Below are positions 52,664 to 55,180 of a stretch of 55,180 bases of DNA, piece after piece. Numbering within the stretch: the first letter of the stretch is position 1; each line of letters opens with the position of its first letter. The position numbers and the translations under genes are program-made. This stretch comes from Bacteroidales bacterium (GTDB lineage: Bacteria; Bacteroidota; Bacteroidia; Bacteroidales; JAGOPY01). The notes under the pieces are model-generated. The model did no database searches, was not told the origin of the DNA, and saw only the letters and a list, made by a program, of their open reading frames with translations. The stretch is from the NCBI GenBank assembly GCA_023229505.1, contig JALNZD010000028.1:1-55180 (forward strand), in the 5' to 3' direction.

Positions 52664-53968
52664 ATGGACGTAGCGGAAGTTAAAATATGGGGCAATTTAG
52701 TCGGTGCCGTTGCCTGGAATGAAGCTACAGGCCTGGCTGTCTTTGAATACGATCCGGCATTTAAAAGCCTTGGCTGGGATCTGGCTCCCTTGCAGATGCC
52801 GGTAAGATCAGAAAAAACGAAATTTGAATTCCCTGCCTTACGGAAAAAACTTGATCCGTCATGGGACACTTTTAAAGGGCTGCCGGGCTTATTAGCAGAT
52901 GTGCTGCCGGATAAGTATGGTAATGAGCTTATCAATATGTGGCTGGCACAGCAGGGACGTGCGCCGGACAGCCTGAACCCGGTTGAACTGCTTTGTTTTA
53001 CCGGCACCCGGGGAATGGGAGCGCTGGAATTTGAACCGGCCACTTTAAAAGAGCAGAAAAGGACATTTTCCATCGAAATGGAAAGCCTGGTGGAAATTGC
53101 TCAAAAGATGCTTTACAAAAAAGAGGCTTTCACCACCAACCTGCAGAAGGACGAAGAAAAGGCCATGATGGAAATCCTGCGGATAGGTACCTCGGCCGGT
53201 GGGGCAAGGCCAAAAGCTGTAATTGCCTACAACGAAAAAACCGGAGAGGTCAGATCCGGGCAGACCAATGCACCAAAGGGATTTGAACATATGCTGATAA
53301 AGCTGGATGGCGTCAGCGATGTGCAATTGGGAACGACTCATGGCTACGGAAGGGTGGAAATGGCCTACTATAACATGGCAACAGCCTGCGGCATTGAAAT
53401 GATGCCATCCCGCTTACTGGAAGAAAACGGCAGGGCGCATTTTATGACCAGGCGTTTCGACCGTGAGGGCGGCGACATAAAGCATCATATACAAACATTT
53501 TGTGCCCTTAAACACTTCGACTACAATGCGGTAACCAGTTTCAGTTACGAGCAACTCTTCCAAACCATGCGCGAGTTAAAACTGCCTTATCCAACCGCAG
53601 AGCAAATGTTCAGGAGAATGGTATTCAATGTGCTGGCGCGAAATTGCGATGACCATACCAAGAACTTTTCTTTCAGGCTCAGGAAAGATGGCCTTTGGGA
53701 ACTGGCTCCGGCTTATGATATCTGCCATGCCTATCAACTCGGGCACCAATGGGTGAGCCGGCACGCGCTTAGCATCAATGACAAAAGGAGTGATATAACC
53801 AGGGAAGACCTCCTGACCCTTGGCCGGTCGATAAAGAATAAAAAGGCCGAAGATCAGGTGGAGGAAATTAACAATACCGTAAATCACTGGAAGAAATTTG
53901 CCGATGAGGTAAATGTATCACCCGGGCTTCGTGATGAAATTGCAAAAACCCTCATAAACCTGAAATAA
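52664..53968 (+). CDS. hipA: HipA-family serine/threonine kinase toxin
   Basis: 434 residues from ATG 52664 (MDVAEVKIWGNLVGAVAW); a TTG three codons earlier is not used. The N-terminal HipA domain and the C-terminal kinase are complete: FMTRRFDREGGDIKHH, the catalytic NCDDHTKNFSF, and the metal-binding ELAPAYDICHAY. E. coli HipA phosphorylates glutamyl-tRNA synthetase and causes persistence; the target here is unknown. The last helix ends LRDEIAKTLINLK. Confidence 0.92.
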   Translation: MDVAEVKIWGNLVGAVAWNEATGLAVFEYDPAFKSLGWDLAPLQMPVRSEKTKFEFPALRKKLDPSWDTFKGLPGLLADVLPDKYGNELINMWLAQQGRAPDSLNPVELLCFTGTRGMGALEFEPATLKEQKRTFSIEMESLVEIAQKMLYKKEAFTTNLQKDEEKAMMEILRIGTSAGGARPKAVIAYNEKTGEVRSGQTNAPKGFEHMLIKLDGVSDVQLGTTHGYGRVEMAYYNMATACGIEMMPSRLLEENGRAHFMTRRFDREGGDIKHHIQTFCALKHFDYNAVTSFSYEQLFQTMRELKLPYPTAEQMFRRMVFNVLARNCDDHTKNFSFRLRKDGLWELAPAYDICHAYQLGHQWVSRHALSINDKRSDITREDLLTLGRSIKNKKAEDQVEEINNTVNHWKKFADEVNVSPGLRDEIAKTLINLK

Positions 53969-53990
53969 CAGGCCAACCAGATACCTATTT

Positions 53991-54185
53991 GCCATCGTGG
54001 AGTCTGAAAAGACTGCGGTCACGGCATCGGCTTATTTCCCTGAATTGTCATGGATGGCTACGGGAGGGATTTAAAATTTGACTTATGAAAAACTTCAACC
54101 CATCATCGAAAGGGAAATAATCCTGATTCCGGATCAAGGTTGTGCGGACCTTTGGGTGCAGATTCAAACGCCAGCCAAGTTTTAA
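53991..54185 (+). pseudogene. Remnant of a mobile-element Toprim/DUF6371-like protein
   Basis: In one frame: AIVESEKTAVTASAYFPELS and MATGG, then an in-frame TAA (54072-54074), then NLTYEKLQPIIEREIILIP and DQGCADLW to TAA 54183-54185. The ESEKTA start and the EKLQP-x-IILIPD spacing are how I remember DUF6371 (Toprim-like) proteins of Bacteroidota mobile elements. The frame is uninterrupted apart from the stop. Confidence 0.55.
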
Positions 54186-54197
54186 AATTCAACTGAC

Positions 54198-54305
54198 CTA
54201 CAATATTATTCGAAAAAAGTCCAGATATATAAGATCAACAGATTCACTATCCATTGTTTTCATGATTTCCAGGTTATCGCCCAGAATCAGCTTGTTAATA
54301 ATCAT
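54198..54305 (-). pseudogene. N-terminal remnant of a site-specific DNA methyltransferase
   Basis: The minus-strand frame from ATG 54305 reads MIINKLILGDNLEIMK, then TMDSESVDLIYLDFF and stops at TAG (54200-54198). LILGDNLEIM...SVDLIYLDPPFFSN is the usual start and motif IV of adenine/cytosine-N4 methyltransferases; here the PP of DPPFF is missing and the frame breaks. Sequence beyond is not methyltransferase-like. Confidence 0.6.
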
Positions 54306-54583
54306 TTGGCGGGAACTTTTAAATTAAGTTTTAAAATTACAATTAAACTACAACCCTAAATTACTATATCGCAGAATTCTTATTATTGCAACCCATAATA
54401 TTATTCCGCATTCTTGTTATCGGGCTCTTCTAAGGCCTCTCATGTACTTTGAGTAATGTTTATTATTGATGCCATTTTGTGCGTTTTGAGGTTATAAAAT
54501 GAAATAGCCGGGGAATTTTGAAGTATAAAAATTTTTCCAAAACGAAAAAAATTAGAGAAATGTGAAACTATATCCTTTCAAAA
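54306..54583. other. AT-rich intergenic region
   Basis: No gene, hairpin or conserved remnant recognised. Two similar short blocks around GCAGAATTCTTATTATTG (54371) and CCGCATTCTTGTTATCGG (54406) may be weak repeats. Confidence 0.4.
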
Positions 54584-54615
54584 TTTGCATATCACATTGG
54601 ATTACTGTATATTTA
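54584..54615 (+). promoter_or_regulatory. Promoter of the 72-residue repeat protein
   Basis: TTTG (54584-54587), 20-nt spacer, TATATTTA (54608-54615), seven of eight matches to TAnnTTTG. The ATG lies at 54646, 30 bases further. Confidence 0.65.
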
Positions 54616-54645
54616 TGGTTTTCTAAAACAATAAAAAACATCTTT

Positions 54646-54864
54646 ATGAAACCTACTTACGAAATCATTCAAATTGCTGGAACTGGGGTAAATCTTATTA
54701 TTGATGCCGCCGAAAAACCAACTCATGAGATAATTCAAATAATTGGGTCAATTGGATTAAAGAACAGCCATATCACAATTAAAAATGCGAATTCTAAACC
54801 TACACATGAGCTAATTCAAATAGCAGGAGTATATTCAAAAAATATAACATTAGACCTTACATAA
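54646..54864 (+). CDS. 72-residue protein of three KPTHEIIQIAG repeats, unrecognised
   Basis: The frame is open from 54562, but the promoter lies downstream of that point, so ATG 54646 is the start. The protein consists of three copies of a unit that begins KPTYEIIQIAG, KPTHEIIQIIG and KPTHELIQIAG, spaced about 22 and 27 residues. There is no signal peptide, cysteine or charged catalytic pattern. Each repeat could form a beta-hairpin with a short loop. I know no family with this signature. Located between the degraded remnants and the right-edge promoter, on low-GC DNA. Confidence 0.65.
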   Translation: MKPTYEIIQIAGTGVNLIIDAAEKPTHEIIQIIGSIGLKNSHITIKNANSKPTHELIQIAGVYSKNITLDLT

Positions 54865-55145
54865 ATCTTTGATGAAAGCCCTAACAGGCCAATATTCATT
54901 ATTTAAAGCTGCTTCGCAAGACAGTTCAAAAACCAGTCCTGATAGCAAATTTTGCCAATCCAGGTAGGGGGAAAATCAAAAATTATAAGGTGTTCGGCCT
55001 GACCAACCAAATAACACGTGCCAAGCACTTGCGCCCTTGATTTAGAGTACATTTAACCGTAACTTTTCACTTTTTAGGCACAGTTATTCACAAAATATTG
55101 TTTAAAAGATTTTAAATCAGATGGATAAATAGGATAATGTTGATT
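54865..55145. other. Intergenic region without recognisable gene
   Basis: A short + strand frame ending VFGLTNQITRAKHLRP at a TGA near 55040 could be the tail of a vanished gene, but I cannot name it. A TTTAGGCACA block at 55073-55082 is the inverse of the TGTGCCTAAA at 55152-55161. Confidence 0.4.
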
Positions 55146-55170
55146 TATTTTTGTGCCTAAATAGGCATAT
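55146..55170 (+). promoter_or_regulatory. Promoter and operator of a gene leaving the window
   Basis: TATTTTTG (55146-55153) is an exact -7 match; directly behind it is TGCCTA-AA-TAGGCA (55154-55167), a perfect 6-bp inverted repeat. An ATG at 55171 begins an open frame cut by the window end. The layout resembles the hipBA promoter in this window, so an autoregulated gene is likely. Confidence 0.5.
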
Positions 55171-55180
55171 ATGAAATCAT

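Noticed and set aside
54562..54645. Longer version of the three-repeat protein starting with MKLYPFKICISHW
   Set aside because: The best promoter (54584-54615) lies inside that extension.

Overview
The window looks like a chromosome segment of a member of the Bacteroidota, probably an uncultured Bacteroidales or Marinilabiliales relative. Evidence: a type IX secretion C-terminal sorting domain, promoters of the TTG-N18..20-TAnnTTTG type, a BatA-type membrane protein, a flavodiiron protein (an anaerobe or microaerophile trait), and intergenic repeats typical of the phylum. No rRNA or tRNA gene was seen.

Left end (1-6960). The tail of a REP-associated tyrosine transposase is followed by a cluster of REP-like palindromes in 59-bp tandem units. 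Then comes a tightly overlapping operon, SWIM zinc-finger protein - cas4 - cas1 - cas2, a 16-bp inverted repeat, and a CRISPR array of 37 full repeats plus one truncated repeat. Three spacers are present as tandem duplicates. No interference (effector) gene lies in the window. The SWIM gene, translationally coupled to an adaptation-only cas set, is the most unusual arrangement here.

Core region (6984-33500). Mostly housekeeping genes: pdxH, a tricorn-type protease, an AddA-like helicase-nuclease, a T9SS cargo protein, a TamB-like protein, tsaD, a zinc-free MDR oxidoreductase, a lipoprotein, a flavodiiron protein, parC, an isochorismatase-fold hydrolase, a BatA-domain protein, an acidic small protein with corA and mscL, an RlmI-like methyltransferase and a Mut7-C protein that lacks its zinc ribbon.

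Carotenoid cluster (33484-39350). Two divergent units, crtD-cruF-crtW and crtI-crtB-crtYcd, encode the steps from geranylgeranyl diphosphate to a monocyclic, 4-keto, 1'-hydroxy, 3',4'-didehydro carotenoid (deoxyflexixanthin type). crtE and crtZ are absent from the window.

Right half (39449-51400). gdhA, a MORN-like lipoprotein, a LysM plus periplasmic-binding protein, guaA, a phosphoesterase, a GAF-like fragment, an M23 peptidase, a GT39-like membrane protein, a PfkB sugar kinase and a MazF-type toxin-antitoxin pair.

Right end (51400-55180). A low-density accessory zone: remnants of a VanX-type dipeptidase, a mobile-element DUF6371-like protein and a DNA methyltransferase; an intact hipBA pair with a clear promoter and overlapping operator; an unrecognised 72-residue protein made of three repeats; and a promoter-operator at the edge for a gene leaving the window.
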